Shown piece by piece: positions 52,911-62,074 of a stretch of 64,000 nt of DNA. Position 1 is the first letter of the stretch; each line of letters starts with the position of its first letter. The DNA is from IMCC45349 sp047219225 (GTDB lineage Bacteria > Bacteroidota > Bacteroidia > Flavobacteriales > Flavobacteriaceae), in contig NZ_CP178208.1 of NCBI RefSeq assembly GCF_047219225.1, positions 2,046,001 to 2,110,000 of the forward strand. Direction: 5' to 3'. Position numbers and translations under genes: made by a program. The notes beneath the pieces were generated by a model, which was not told where the DNA came from, made no database searches, and saw only the letters and a program-made list of their open reading frames with translations.

Positions 52911-55900
52911 TTAAAATCCTAATTTGATGTTAAAAGTATAGCTCTTAGTAGATGGTGCTCCATTAATGTCCCAACCTGTTGAGTTTCCAGAGCCATATCC
53001 ACTAGTTTCAGGATCTTTACCGTTATATTTTGTGTCTAACCATAAATTTGTTCCGGTAACACCTACTTGTAAATTTGTAAACCCTATTTGGTCTAATATT
53101 TTTTTAGGGAAATCATATGATAATGAGATATTTCTAAGACGTACCCAAGATGCGTCTTCTACTAAAGCTTCGTCATTAAAAGAAACATAATCATGATAAT
53201 ATCCGTTTGTTAACGGTATTGCTACATCATTTGCTTGTCCAGTGTTAGCGTTTACACCATCAATAATTGTTGTGGCGTTGGCATTAGGATCGTTTAATGA
53301 GTAGAATCTGTCTTCAGTTGATTTGGCTAAACCAGAGTATACCCACCAACCTTCAGAGTCATTTATAACATCTCCTCCTTTTTTGATATCAAAAAGGAAG
53401 CTTAATCCAATGTTTTTGTATTTTAAGTTAGTGTTAATTCCTAGTTTCCAATCTGGAAAAATGTCTCCAAGTACTATTTTGTCTTCAGTTAGTAGTGGAA
53501 GACCATTGTCGCCAACTAGTATATTTCCAGCATCATCTCTTTGGTATCCAACACCTACAATTGTTCCAGCTGATTGACCAACTCTAGCAACTCTTTGAGT
53601 TGTTGACCACCATCCGTCTGCAATTACAATTTGATCTGTAAAACCATCTGCTAGAGTTTCAACTTCGTTTGTGTTTTTTGTAAAGTTGAAGTTAACCCCC
53701 CATTTAAAGTCATCTGCTACTTTAAATAAGTCGTTAAAAGAAAGTAATACTTCAACACCTTTGTTTCTAATGTCACCAGCATTAATTACTTGTGAGCTAA
53801 AACCTGTTGTAACACCGGTTGGTGTTTGAAGTATTTGGTCTGTTGATAGTTTGTTGTAATAGGTGAAATCTAATGATATTTTACTGTCTAACATTTTTAG
53901 TTCTGTACCAATTTCCCATTCAGTAGAAATTTCAGGTTTTAAAGCTTCATTTCTTGATAAGTTTGATGTTGTAAATTGTGGTGTTCCTAATACATTGTCA
54001 CCAGCTTTAACAAAAACATCTTGAATTTGATAAGGGTCGGCACTCTTACCTGTTTGAGCAATTGAACCACGTAGTTTACCATAGTTAATAAACTTAGAGT
54101 CAACTAATTTTGAGAAGATGAAACCTAAATTTGCAGAAGGGTAAAAATAGCTATTGTTGTCAGATGGTAAAGTTGAAGACCAGTCATTTCTAGCTGTTAA
54201 ACCTAAGTATAAATAATCTTTGTAGTCAAAAGTTACATCAGCAAATATACCCATGGTTCTATAGTTTTGAGTGTAAGTGTCAGCCGTAATGTTTACATAA
54301 TTTTCTAAGTTGTAGAAATCTGGTAGTATTTGTGTTGAACCATTAGTTATTAATCTCTTATATCTAGATTCAAAAATGTTGTTACCTACTAAGTAGGAAA
54401 CTCCAATATCTTCGTTTATGTCTCCAGCACCAGAAAGAGTAATTAATGAGTTTGTATCGGTAAGATTAATGTTGTTTACATAGGCGTCACCTAAGCGTCC
54501 GTCTGATTGAACGGATGATATTGGTCTATAACGTTCTCTGCTGTCTGCGTAAGTATCAACTCCTAATTTGAAACCTAAGTTAAACCACTTTGAGAATTCA
54601 TAGTTGAAATTCACGTTACCAAATAATCTATTTACCTCACTAAGCTCATTGTCTTCATATACAATCCAATTAGGATCTGGTACAGCTGTAGAGAACCATG
54701 TTTTGATTCCATTTGCGTCTTTCCATGGGCGGTTAATATCCCACATGTGGTGCCAGTAACCTAGACCGTCACCCCAACCGTTAATACCAGAAGCAGCTTT
54801 GTTAGTTTCGGATCTTATGTAGTTTACATTTGCTCCAAATGTAAACTTATCATTTACTTTGTAGCTACCGTTAATGTTGAATGAGTTTCTTTTTAATTCT
54901 GAGTTAGGAACAATACCTTCTTGATCTACTCTTGTGTATGAAGTGTAGAAATTTCCTTTATCATTAGCTCCGCTAAGTGCTAAGTTTGTAGTTAATGTTG
55001 TACCGTCATTAAACCAATTTTTGTAATTGTCTTTGTAGAAAGGTATTGCTTGGCCTGAAACATCTTCAGCGATACCATCGGCATCTAAATCTGTATTTGT
55101 TCCTGCAGGAAAAGTAGGGTTAGCGGCATAGGCAGGTCCCCAGCTCCAGTGAGTTACATTTGAGTAACCACCATTTCTACCTCTTGCGAAATCATATTGA
55201 AATTTAGGGAATCTATTTGGTGATGCGATTGAGTATGATGAGTTTAAGTTGATGTTTAACTTTCCTGAATCTGCTCCTTTTTTAGTTGTGATTAATACAA
55301 CACCATTTGTTCCGCGTTCTCCATATAGTACTGTTGCTGCACCACCTTTAAGTACTGATATAGATTCTACATTTGTAAAGTCAATATCACCAGCTCTGTT
55401 AACACCATAAATAGCGTCACCAGCTGGAGCTGCTACTGAGGAGTTGTCGATTGGAACTCCATCTACAACGAATAAAGCTTGGTTGCTTCCTGATAGAGAG
55501 CTAATACCTCTAATGACAATACTTGATGGACTACCAACATCTCCTCCTGAACTTAAGATGTCTACCCCGGAAACGGATCCATTAAGTGCGTCAACAATAT
55601 TAGTACTACCTGCTCCATTTTCTTGAATGGTTTTAGAGTCTAATTGTTGAGTTGCGTAACCAAGGGCTTGCTTTTCTCTTTTTATACCTAATGCAGTTAC
55701 AATAACTTCATCAAGTAGAGCAGCGTCTTCTTCCATGGTTACGTTAATCGTGTTGTCGGCTCCTACAGTAATTTCAGTTGTTTTTTGTCCGACATAAGTA
55801 AAGGTTAAAATGTCACCAACTTTAGCAGTAATTGAATAATTACCGTCAAAATCTGTTTGGGTTCCATTTGTAGTGCCTTTTACAATGATGTTAACTCCTG

Positions 55901-56018
55901 GTAAGGGCATTCCAGATTGATCTGAAACTGTACCAGAAATTGTTTTTTCTTGCGCAAAGGTTAATTGCACAAAAAACGCTAGTAATAGCGTCAAAATTCC
56001 ACTAAACTTTGTTTTCAT
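52911..56018 (-). CDS. SusC/RagA family TonB-linked outer-membrane protein
   Basis: 1,035 residues: signal peptide ending at QLTFAQEK, a carboxypeptidase-D-like domain, TonB box, plug (DEVIVTALGIKREKQALGYA to NGVVLITTKKG), and a barrel ending KSYTFNIKLGF. The first 60 residues differ from those of the other SusC in the window by only a few positions, but the plug is of the LGIKREK subclass, distinct from the FGEKKRDEL type of that SusC. It is first in the operon with SusD and one accessory lipoprotein. Confidence 0.96.
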   Translation of the reverse strand: MKTKFSGILTLLLAFFVQLTFAQEKTISGTVSDQSGMPLPGVNIIVKGTTNGTQTDFDGNYSITAKVGDILTFTYVGQKTTEITVGADNTINVTMEEDAALLDEVIVTALGIKREKQALGYATQQLDSKTIQENGAGSTNIVDALNGSVSGVDILSSGGDVGSPSSIVIRGISSLSGSNQALFVVDGVPIDNSSVAAPAGDAIYGVNRAGDIDFTNVESISVLKGGAATVLYGERGTNGVVLITTKKGADSGKLNINLNSSYSIASPNRFPKFQYDFARGRNGGYSNVTHWSWGPAYAANPTFPAGTNTDLDADGIAEDVSGQAIPFYKDNYKNWFNDGTTLTTNLALSGANDKGNFYTSYTRVDQEGIVPNSELKRNSFNINGSYKVNDKFTFGANVNYIRSETNKAASGINGWGDGLGYWHHMWDINRPWKDANGIKTWFSTAVPDPNWIVYEDNELSEVNRLFGNVNFNYEFSKWFNLGFKLGVDTYADSRERYRPISSVQSDGRLGDAYVNNINLTDTNSLITLSGAGDINEDIGVSYLVGNNIFESRYKRLITNGSTQILPDFYNLENYVNITADTYTQNYRTMGIFADVTFDYKDYLYLGLTARNDWSSTLPSDNNSYFYPSANLGFIFSKLVDSKFINYGKLRGSIAQTGKSADPYQIQDVFVKAGDNVLGTPQFTTSNLSRNEALKPEISTEWEIGTELKMLDSKISLDFTYYNKLSTDQILQTPTGVTTGFSSQVINAGDIRNKGVEVLLSFNDLFKVADDFKWGVNFNFTKNTNEVETLADGFTDQIVIADGWWSTTQRVARVGQSAGTIVGVGYQRDDAGNILVGDNGLPLLTEDKIVLGDIFPDWKLGINTNLKYKNIGLSFLFDIKKGGDVINDSEGWWVYSGLAKSTEDRFYSLNDPNANATTIIDGVNANTGQANDVAIPLTNGYYHDYVSFNDEALVEDASWVRLRNISLSYDFPKKILDQIGFTNLQVGVTGTNLWLDTKYNGKDPETSGYGSGNSTGWDINGAPSTKSYTFNIKLGF

Positions 56019-56047
56019 TTTATTAATTAATTTGAATTAGTCAATAT

Positions 56048-56078
56048 CAAAAGTCAAAATAAAATGTTAATAAAACAA
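56048..56078 (-). promoter_or_regulatory. Promoter of the second SusCD operon
   Basis: TTG (56076-56078), 20 bases, then GACTTTTG (56048-56055), matching spacing and sequence of the first SusCD promoter at 50368-50398, followed by the shared GACTAATTCAAA leader sequence. The adjacent gap 56079-56139 holds nothing else I can name. Confidence 0.6.
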
Positions 56079-56139
56079 CTATTTTTCTTAAAATCTCTTA
56101 AATTTTTTAATTATCACTAATATATTGTCATAAAAAATG

Positions 56140-57834
56140 TTAAAAAAATGCATTTAAGCTTAAGTGGATTTTTGAGTTGTTTAGTTTGAATGTTTGGTTT
56201 TTAGATTTGCTATTTGCATAGTTGAATTTAAGTAATCCAGCTTTTGTTATTAATCCAAATCCAAATCCAAATCCAAATAATTTTTCTTTGGTTTCAGTAA
56301 GGTTGTCTTCAAAATATGCAAAATCTATAATTGAGTGTATGTAGACTGATTTGTTGAGTAGATATCTGTATTCTGTATTGACTACACTATATAATGACGC
56401 AGACAAGCTGTTTTCTTCAAATCCTCTGATGGAGTTGATGCCGCCAAATCGTAATAACTCATTTTCTAGAAAGTTGTCAGATAGTATGCCTTTTGAGTCT
56501 ATTTTAATATAGATACTGTTTTTTTGATTAAGGTTAAAAATATTGAATGTGTTAAGGGAGAAGGATTCTTGTTTTTCTGAAATGGAATTATATTCTCTTT
56601 TTCCTAATTTCAATGAAAGGTTAAATAGTGTTTTTGTTTGAAAAAGTAAATTTTGAGGGTTTAGGTTTTCGTAATTATATGTTATTGAAAAGTTGTTTGA
56701 GTTAAAATCTTGTATGTTGTTATTGTTGCTGTTGTCTAAAAGGTTGTTTGATTGACTAGATTCTAGACCTAAGTAAACTCTTTGTTTTGGGTTGATTTGA
56801 TAAAATAGTTTAGCTGATTGATTAGTGGTTGTGAATGAAGAGTCTTTTTTAAAGATGTTTAGTGAGAATTCAGTTCCAATAGGTGATTTAAATAGATATG
56901 GTAGTGATGCATTTACGTTAAATGTTTTTTGATCGTTTTCATCACTTTTGTATATTAAGCTAAATTCTTCACCGTAATTTAAATTATTGATTAGGTTGAG
57001 GTTAAGGTAGCCGTCAAATTCAAGTTTGTTAGTTTCTTCGTTAGTCCCAAAGCCTAAAAACCCGTCAAAGGTGTTGCTTTTTGTTTTTTCTAAGTATAAA
57101 TATAAAGTGGTGGAGTCTTTAGTAAATAAAACTTCGGGAGTCTTAGTTTGAGATGTAAACCTAAGTTGGTTTAGGTTTTGCATTTTTTCTTTAATGTCTT
57201 CAAGTTTAAAAGAGGTTTCTTTTTTAATGTTTAAAAAATGGTTGATATAGGATGCAGGGAATTTTTCATATCCTTTTACTATAATATTTTCAATATTACG
57301 TTTATTACCTGTAGTTAGCTTTAACTTTGCCTGAAGTGTTGAGTCGGAATTCTTCTTTATGTCAGTTAGATGTATTTTTGAAAAAGGGTAGCCGTTATTT
57401 ATTAATGAGGAATTAAGTTTGTTTAACTTGTTTTCAATGTTTGATATTGTGGTTTTTATTTGTTCGTTGTTTGAGGGTTCAAAAACTTCTGAGATTAATT
57501 CTCTTGAAAAGATGTTGTCATCGTAGTATAAATATATTATGTTGTATTTTTTATTAAGGCTAATTGTGTAGGTGTGATCTTTCTCTTTTGTTTTGGTTGA
57601 AACGACTTTGTTTTCTATATATCCTTTTATGCTGAGTTTGTTTTGTACTGTAGTAATTTCTTCTGTTAAAAGTTTTAGGTTTGAGAATTCGGTTTTATAA
57701 CCTAATGAGTCAATTATTTTTGTTTCCTCAGTAGTTGTTCCATTTATTTTTAGTGAGATGTTTTGAGATAAGGCATTGCTTTGAGGGAAAATAAAGCAGA
57801 TGAAAATGAAGATGTAGTTGTAGTTGAGTTTCAA
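56140..57834 (-). CDS. Compact Omp85/TamA-like outer-membrane barrel protein
   Basis: 564 residues. The only credible start is TTG 57834, which gives a signal peptide (NYIFIFICFIFPQSNALSQ). Three small POTRA-like units occupy about residues 30-245 (LKLLTEEITTVQNKLSIKGY, SSLINNGYPFSKIHLTDI, NIENIIVKGYEKFPASYINH). The barrel (about 255-564) carries the Omp85 loop-6 motif (LRFGGINSIRGFEENSLSAS) and a repeated GFGFGFG strand, and ends in the terminal aromatic NAFF. It is shorter than BamA (about 800) and resembles TamA or surface-lipoprotein-type Omp85 relatives. Cargo unknown. It is a single gene divergent from rpsL. Confidence 0.75.
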   Translation of the reverse strand: MKLNYNYIFIFICFIFPQSNALSQNISLKINGTTTEETKIIDSLGYKTEFSNLKLLTEEITTVQNKLSIKGYIENKVVSTKTKEKDHTYTISLNKKYNIIYLYYDDNIFSRELISEVFEPSNNEQIKTTISNIENKLNKLNSSLINNGYPFSKIHLTDIKKNSDSTLQAKLKLTTGNKRNIENIIVKGYEKFPASYINHFLNIKKETSFKLEDIKEKMQNLNQLRFTSQTKTPEVLFTKDSTTLYLYLEKTKSNTFDGFLGFGTNEETNKLEFDGYLNLNLINNLNYGEEFSLIYKSDENDQKTFNVNASLPYLFKSPIGTEFSLNIFKKDSSFTTTNQSAKLFYQINPKQRVYLGLESSQSNNLLDNSNNNNIQDFNSNNFSITYNYENLNPQNLLFQTKTLFNLSLKLGKREYNSISEKQESFSLNTFNIFNLNQKNSIYIKIDSKGILSDNFLENELLRFGGINSIRGFEENSLSASLYSVVNTEYRYLLNKSVYIHSIIDFAYFEDNLTETKEKLFGFGFGFGLITKAGLLKFNYANSKSKNQTFKLNNSKIHLSLNAFF

Positions 57835-57931
57835 GTCAATTTGATTTTGTGTAAAACTAACGGAAAAAACACTCTTATAATATCAACTATAATGTAAATT
57901 TGCTAGCGTCTTAAAAATTAATCAAATAGGA

Positions 57932-57962
57932 TTTGAATTATTGATTTTAATTTCTACCTTTG
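57932..57962 (+). promoter_or_regulatory. Promoter of the rpsL operon
   Basis: TTTG at 57932-57935 and TACCTTTG at 57955-57962, 19 bases apart, both exact matches to the Bacteroidota consensus, followed by CAG. This is one of the best-formed promoters in the window. The rest of the 173-base gap (57835-57931) shows no further feature I can name. Confidence 0.75.
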
Positions 57963-57965
57963 CAG

Positions 57966-57987
57966 CCCTCTAAGAAGAGGGTTTTTT
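57966..57987 (+). promoter_or_regulatory. Terminator-like hairpin in the rpsL leader
   Basis: CCCTCT-AAGA-AGAGGG followed by six T lies at the very start of the predicted transcript, 20 bases before the rpsL ATG. The 6-bp GC-rich stem with a T-run resembles an intrinsic terminator, and could act as an attenuator or 5' protective stem. Confidence 0.55.
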
Positions 57988-58007
57988 AAATAATATTATA
58001 AAATAAT

Positions 58008-58382
58008 ATGCCAACAATTTCACAATTAGTAAGAAAAGGAAGAGCCAAAATAACTAAGAAGAGTAAATCGGCTGCTTTAGATTCTTGTCCTCAAAGACGT
58101 GGAGTATGTACGCGTGTTTACACAACAACACCAAAAAAACCAAACTCAGCAATGCGTAAAGTTGCAAGGGTAAGGTTAACAAATGGTAATGAAGTAAATG
58201 CTTACATCCCAGGTGAAGGACATAATTTACAAGAGCACTCGATAGTATTAGTTAGAGGTGGAAGGGTAAAAGATTTACCAGGAGTTAGATATCACATTGT
58301 ACGTGGTGCTTTAGACACAGCAGGTGTAGAAGGACGTACGCAACGTAGATCTAAGTATGGTGCTAAACGCCCAAAGAAGTAA
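58008..58382 (+). CDS. rpsL: 30S ribosomal protein S12
   Basis: 124 residues, decoding-centre protein. PTISQLVRKGRAKITKKSKS opening and the TPKKPNSAMRKVARVRL and GGRVKDLPGVRYHIVRGALD motifs are fully conserved. The two lysines at positions 43 and 88, where substitutions give streptomycin resistance in many bacteria, are both lysine here. It is the first gene of the str/S10 cluster, with its promoter and a leader hairpin just upstream. Confidence 0.99.
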   Translation: MPTISQLVRKGRAKITKKSKSAALDSCPQRRGVCTRVYTTTPKKPNSAMRKVARVRLTNGNEVNAYIPGEGHNLQEHSIVLVRGGRVKDLPGVRYHIVRGALDTAGVEGRTQRRSKYGAKRPKK

Positions 58383-58405
58383 TTAAAAACTTTTAAAAAG
58401 AAGAC

Positions 58406-58882
58406 ATGAGAAAAAGACAGGCGAAAAAGAGACCTATTTTACCAGATCCACGTTTTAACGATCAGTTAGTAACACGTTTCGTTAACATGATGATGTGGGA
58501 TGGTAAAAAGTCAGTAGCTTTTAAAATTTTCTATGATGCAATTGATATCGTAGAAGCAAAAAAGACAGACGAAGAAAAGACTGCTTTAGAGACTTGGAAG
58601 GATGCTTTATCTAACGTTATGCCTCACGTAGAAGTACGTAGTCGTAGAGTTGGTGGTGCTACATTTCAAATTCCTATGCAAATTCGTCCAGACCGTAAAA
58701 TTTCTACTTCAATGAAGTGGTTAATAGGTTTTGCGCGTAAGAGAAATGAAAAATCTATGGCTCAAAAATTAGCGGCAGAAATTTTAGCTGCAGCTAAAGA
58801 AGAAGGAGCAGCTGTTAAGAAAAGAGTTGATACTCATAAAATGGCGGAAGCAAACAAAGCATTCTCACACTTTAGATTTTAA
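58406..58882 (+). CDS. rpsG: 30S ribosomal protein S7
   Basis: 158 residues. It nucleates assembly of the 16S rRNA 3' domain and contacts the E-site tRNA. MRKRQAKKRPILPDPRFNDQ, NVMPHVEVRSRRVGGATFQI and AIHKMAEANKAFSHFRF-type segments are typical. Spacing to rpsL is 23 bases and to fusA six bases, all in one operon. Confidence 0.99.
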   Translation: MRKRQAKKRPILPDPRFNDQLVTRFVNMMMWDGKKSVAFKIFYDAIDIVEAKKTDEEKTALETWKDALSNVMPHVEVRSRRVGGATFQIPMQIRPDRKISTSMKWLIGFARKRNEKSMAQKLAAEILAAAKEEGAAVKKRVDTHKMAEANKAFSHFRF

Positions 58883-58888
58883 TAAGAA

Positions 58889-61015
58889 ATGGCAAGAGAT
58901 TTAAAATATACAAGAAATATAGGTATTGCTGCTCATATTGATGCAGGAAAAACTACAACAACAGAACGTGTTCTTTATTATACAGGTGTTTCTCATAAAA
59001 TTGGAGAAGTGCATGATGGTGCTGCTACAATGGACTGGATGGAGCAAGAGCAAGAAAGAGGTATTACAATTACTTCTGCTGCAACAACTTGTACATGGAA
59101 CTTTCCAAGTGCTGATGGTAAGCCATCTGCAGATGCTAAACCTTACCACTTCAATATTATTGATACTCCTGGTCATGTTGATTTTACTGTAGAGGTAAAC
59201 AGATCATTACGTGTATTAGATGGTTTAGTGTTCTTGTTTAGTGCTGTTGATGGTGTTGAGCCACAATCAGAAACTAACTGGAGATTAGCTGACAACTATA
59301 AAGTACCAAGAATTGGTTTTGTTAATAAAATGGACCGTCAAGGGTCAGATTTCCTTAATGTAAATAACCAAGTAAAAGAAATGTTAGGTTCTAATGCAGT
59401 GCCTATCGTTCTTCCAATTGGAGAGGAAATGGATTTTAAAGGGATTGTTGATTTAGTAAAGAATCGTGCTATTGTTTGGCATGATCATACACAAGGAGCA
59501 ACTTTCGATGTGATCGAAATTCCTGAAGAATTAAAAGAAGATGCTGCAAAGTATAGAGCTTTATTAATTGAAGAAGTAGCTACTTACGATGAGAACTTAT
59601 TAGAAAAGTTCATGGAAGACGAAAATTCAATTACTGAAGAAGAAGTACATGCTGCTTTAAGAGCTGCGGTTATGGATATGGCTATCATTCCAATGATTTG
59701 TGGTTCTGCATTTAAAAATAAAGGAGTTCAGTTTTTATTAGACGCTGTATGTCGTTACTTACCTTCTCCTTTAGATAAAGAAGCTATTGTAGGTACAGAT
59801 CCTAATACTGGTGAGGATATTGCTCGTAAGCCAGATGTAAAGGAGCCTTTCTCTGCTTTAGCATTTAAGATTGCTACAGATCCTTTCGTAGGTCGTTTAG
59901 CATTCTTTAGATCTTACTCTGGTAGATTAGATGCTGGGTCTTACGTTTTAAATAACCGTTCAGGTAAAAAAGAGCGTATCTCTCGTATCTATCAAATGCA
60001 CGCTAACAAACAAAATGCTATCGATTTTATCGAAGCAGGAGATATTGGTGCTGCAGTAGGATTTAAATCTATTAAAACTGGTGATACATTATCTGATGAA
60101 AAAGCACCTATCGTTTTAGAATCTATGGACTTCCCTGACCCAGTAATTGGTATCGCGGTTGAGCCTAAGACTAAAGCAGATGTTGATAAATTAGGTATTG
60201 CATTAGCTAAGTTGGCTGAAGAAGATCCAACATTTACAGTAAGAACAGACGAAGCTTCAGGACAGACGATTATTTCTGGAATGGGTGAGCTTCACTTAGA
60301 TATTATTGTTGATCGTTTAAAGCGTGAGTTTAAAGTAGAGGTTAACGAAGGTCAACCTCAGGTAGAGTACAAAGAAGCAATTACACAACGTGCTGAACAC
60401 AGAGAAGTTTATAAAAAACAATCTGGTGGACGTGGTAAATTCGCAGATATTGTATTTACAATTGAACCAGCTGAAGAAGGTAAACAAGGATTAGAATTCG
60501 TTTCTGAAATTAAAGGTGGTAACGTTCCTAAAGAATTTATCCCTTCAGTAGAAAAAGGATTCAAAATGGCTATGATTAATGGACCATTAGCAGGATACGA
60601 AGTAGATGCTATGAAGGTTACATTAACTGATGGGTCTTACCACGATGTGGATTCAGATCAATTATCATTCGAATTGGCTGCTAAGCTTGGGTTTAAAGCT
60701 GCTGCAAAAGCTGCAAAAGCTGTAATCATGGAGCCAATCATGAAGTTAGAAGTATTAACTCCTGAAGAAAACATGGGAGATATAGTAGGAGACCTTAACC
60801 GTCGTCGTGGTCAAGTTAATGACATGGGAGACAGAGCAGGTTCTAAAGTTGTTAAAGCTAACGTGCCATTATCAGAAATGTTTGGTTATGTAACGTCTTT
60901 AAGAACATTATCATCAGGTAGAGCAACTTCTACTATGGAATTTTCACACTATGCTGAAACACCTTCAAATATATCTGAAGAAGTGATTAAAGCAGCTAAA
61001 GGAGTTGAAGCTTAA
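58889..61015 (+). CDS. fusA: Elongation factor G
   Basis: 708 residues, translocation GTPase. G1 AHIDAGKTT (residues 15-23), the DTPGHVDF motif and NKMDR, then domains II to V with SGMGELHLDIIVDRL and the conserved EKGFKMAM segment. A short G-domain insert (FPSADGKPSADAKPYH) is present, as seen in other Bacteroidota. tuf does not follow in this cluster: fusA is followed directly by rpsJ. Confidence 0.99.
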   Translation: MARDLKYTRNIGIAAHIDAGKTTTTERVLYYTGVSHKIGEVHDGAATMDWMEQEQERGITITSAATTCTWNFPSADGKPSADAKPYHFNIIDTPGHVDFTVEVNRSLRVLDGLVFLFSAVDGVEPQSETNWRLADNYKVPRIGFVNKMDRQGSDFLNVNNQVKEMLGSNAVPIVLPIGEEMDFKGIVDLVKNRAIVWHDHTQGATFDVIEIPEELKEDAAKYRALLIEEVATYDENLLEKFMEDENSITEEEVHAALRAAVMDMAIIPMICGSAFKNKGVQFLLDAVCRYLPSPLDKEAIVGTDPNTGEDIARKPDVKEPFSALAFKIATDPFVGRLAFFRSYSGRLDAGSYVLNNRSGKKERISRIYQMHANKQNAIDFIEAGDIGAAVGFKSIKTGDTLSDEKAPIVLESMDFPDPVIGIAVEPKTKADVDKLGIALAKLAEEDPTFTVRTDEASGQTIISGMGELHLDIIVDRLKREFKVEVNEGQPQVEYKEAITQRAEHREVYKKQSGGRGKFADIVFTIEPAEEGKQGLEFVSEIKGGNVPKEFIPSVEKGFKMAMINGPLAGYEVDAMKVTLTDGSYHDVDSDQLSFELAAKLGFKAAAKAAKAVIMEPIMKLEVLTPEENMGDIVGDLNRRRGQVNDMGDRAGSKVVKANVPLSEMFGYVTSLRTLSSGRATSTMEFSHYAETPSNISEEVIKAAKGVEA

Positions 61016-61026
61016 ATTTTAAGAAA

Positions 61027-61332
61027 ATGAGTCAAAAAATTAGAATAAAATTAAAATCTTACGATCACAACTTAGTAGATAAATCTGCTGATAAGATTGT
61101 AAAAACAGTAAAAAGTACAGGTGCTGTTGTAACTGGACCAATTCCATTACCAACACACAAGAAAATTTTCACTGTATTACGTTCACCACACGTAAATAAG
61201 AAGTCAAGAGAACAATTTCAATTAAGCTCTTATAAGCGTTTATTAGATATTTACTCTTCGTCTTCAAAGACAATTGACGCTTTAATGAAACTTGAATTAC
61301 CAAGTGGAGTAGAAGTAGAAATTAAAGTTTAA
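61027..61332 (+). CDS. rpsJ: 30S ribosomal protein S10
   Basis: 101 residues, the usual length. It sits in the 30S head and in some bacteria joins the Nus antitermination complex. MSQKIRIKLKSYDHNLVDKS opening and the PLPTHKKIFTVLRSPHVNKK loop, including the REQF motif, are conserved. It is 11 bases after fusA. A 124-base gap with a terminator-like hairpin separates it from rplC. Confidence 0.99.
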   Translation: MSQKIRIKLKSYDHNLVDKSADKIVKTVKSTGAVVTGPIPLPTHKKIFTVLRSPHVNKKSREQFQLSSYKRLLDIYSSSSKTIDALMKLELPSGVEVEIKV

Positions 61333-61386
61333 GTATAAACTAACATGTCCTGAGCTGCGAGCAAGGGAAAAACGGTAAAAATACAA

Positions 61387-61423
61387 TTCAGGGTTGAAGC
61401 GTATTTCGACCCTGAAATTTTTT
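61387..61423 (+). terminator. Terminator-like hairpin between rpsJ and rplC (candidate attenuator)
   Basis: A 12-bp stem (TTCAGGGTTGAA/TTCGACCCTGAA, one G-U pair) around the loop GCGTAT is followed by ATTTTTT, a textbook intrinsic terminator. It lies in the 124-base gap inside the operon, where no new promoter is visible. A second, weaker stem (CCT...AGG with GC/GC, about 61348-61367) precedes it. It may be a conditional attenuator. Confidence 0.7.
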
Positions 61424-61456
61424 AAATAAGTAAAACAATAAATTAAATTAATAATT

Positions 61457-62074
61457 ATGTCTGGGTTAATTGGAAAAAAAATCGGAATGACCAGCATCTT
61501 TGATGAAAACGGGAAAAATATTCCTTGTACAGTAATCGAAGCTGGACCATGCGTTGTTACCCAAGTCAGAACCGAAGAAGTTGATGGTTACGAAGCTATC
61601 CAACTTGGTTTCGATGACAAGACAGAGAAAAATGCTACAAAAGCTGATATTGGTCACGCTAAAAAAGCAGGTACTTCTGTTAAGAGAAAAGTCGCGGAAT
61701 TTAAAGGATTTGATGAGGAGTACAAATTAGGTGATACTATAACAGTTGAGCATTTCGCTGAAGGCGAATTTGTGGATGTTGCAGGAACGTCTAAAGGTAA
61801 AGGATTTCAAGGTGTTGTAAAAAGACACGGTTTTGGTGGTGTAGGTCAAGCTACTCACGGTCAACATAACCGTTTAAGAGCACCAGGATCTATTGGAGCT
61901 GCATCATATCCAGCTAGAGTATTCAAAGGAATGCGAATGGCAGGAAGAATGGGTGGAGACACTGTAAAAGTTCAAAATTTAAGAGTTTTAAAAGTAGTGG
62001 CTGATAAGAACCTACTTGTTGTTAAAGGAGCTGTTCCTGGACACAAAAACGCTTATGTAATTATTCAAAAGTAA
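61457..62074 (+). CDS. rplC: 50S ribosomal protein L3
   Basis: 205 residues. MSGLIGKKIGMTSIFDENGK opening, the VDVAGTSKGKGFQGVVKRHG tract and the GSIGAASYPARVFKGMRMAG segment are conserved L3 features; the glutamine at the N5-methylated position in GFGGVGQATHG is present. It begins after the attenuator-like gap. Its stop overlaps the rplD start by one base (TAATG). Confidence 0.99.
   Translation: MSGLIGKKIGMTSIFDENGKNIPCTVIEAGPCVVTQVRTEEVDGYEAIQLGFDDKTEKNATKADIGHAKKAGTSVKRKVAEFKGFDEEYKLGDTITVEHFAEGEFVDVAGTSKGKGFQGVVKRHGFGGVGQATHGQHNRLRAPGSIGAASYPARVFKGMRMAGRMGGDTVKVQNLRVLKVVADKNLLVVKGAVPGHKNAYVIIQK

Noticed and set aside
56200..56290. GFGFGFG repeat as a tandem-repeat hotspot
   Set aside because: It is a short run of a few alternating residues coded by a small repeat (AATCCAAATCC type); too short to call more than a possible slippage site.
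58926..59192. 88-codon open frame inside fusA on the same strand
   Set aside because: It is an out-of-frame shadow of a conserved gene. The product is a leucine- and isoleucine-rich nonsense string.
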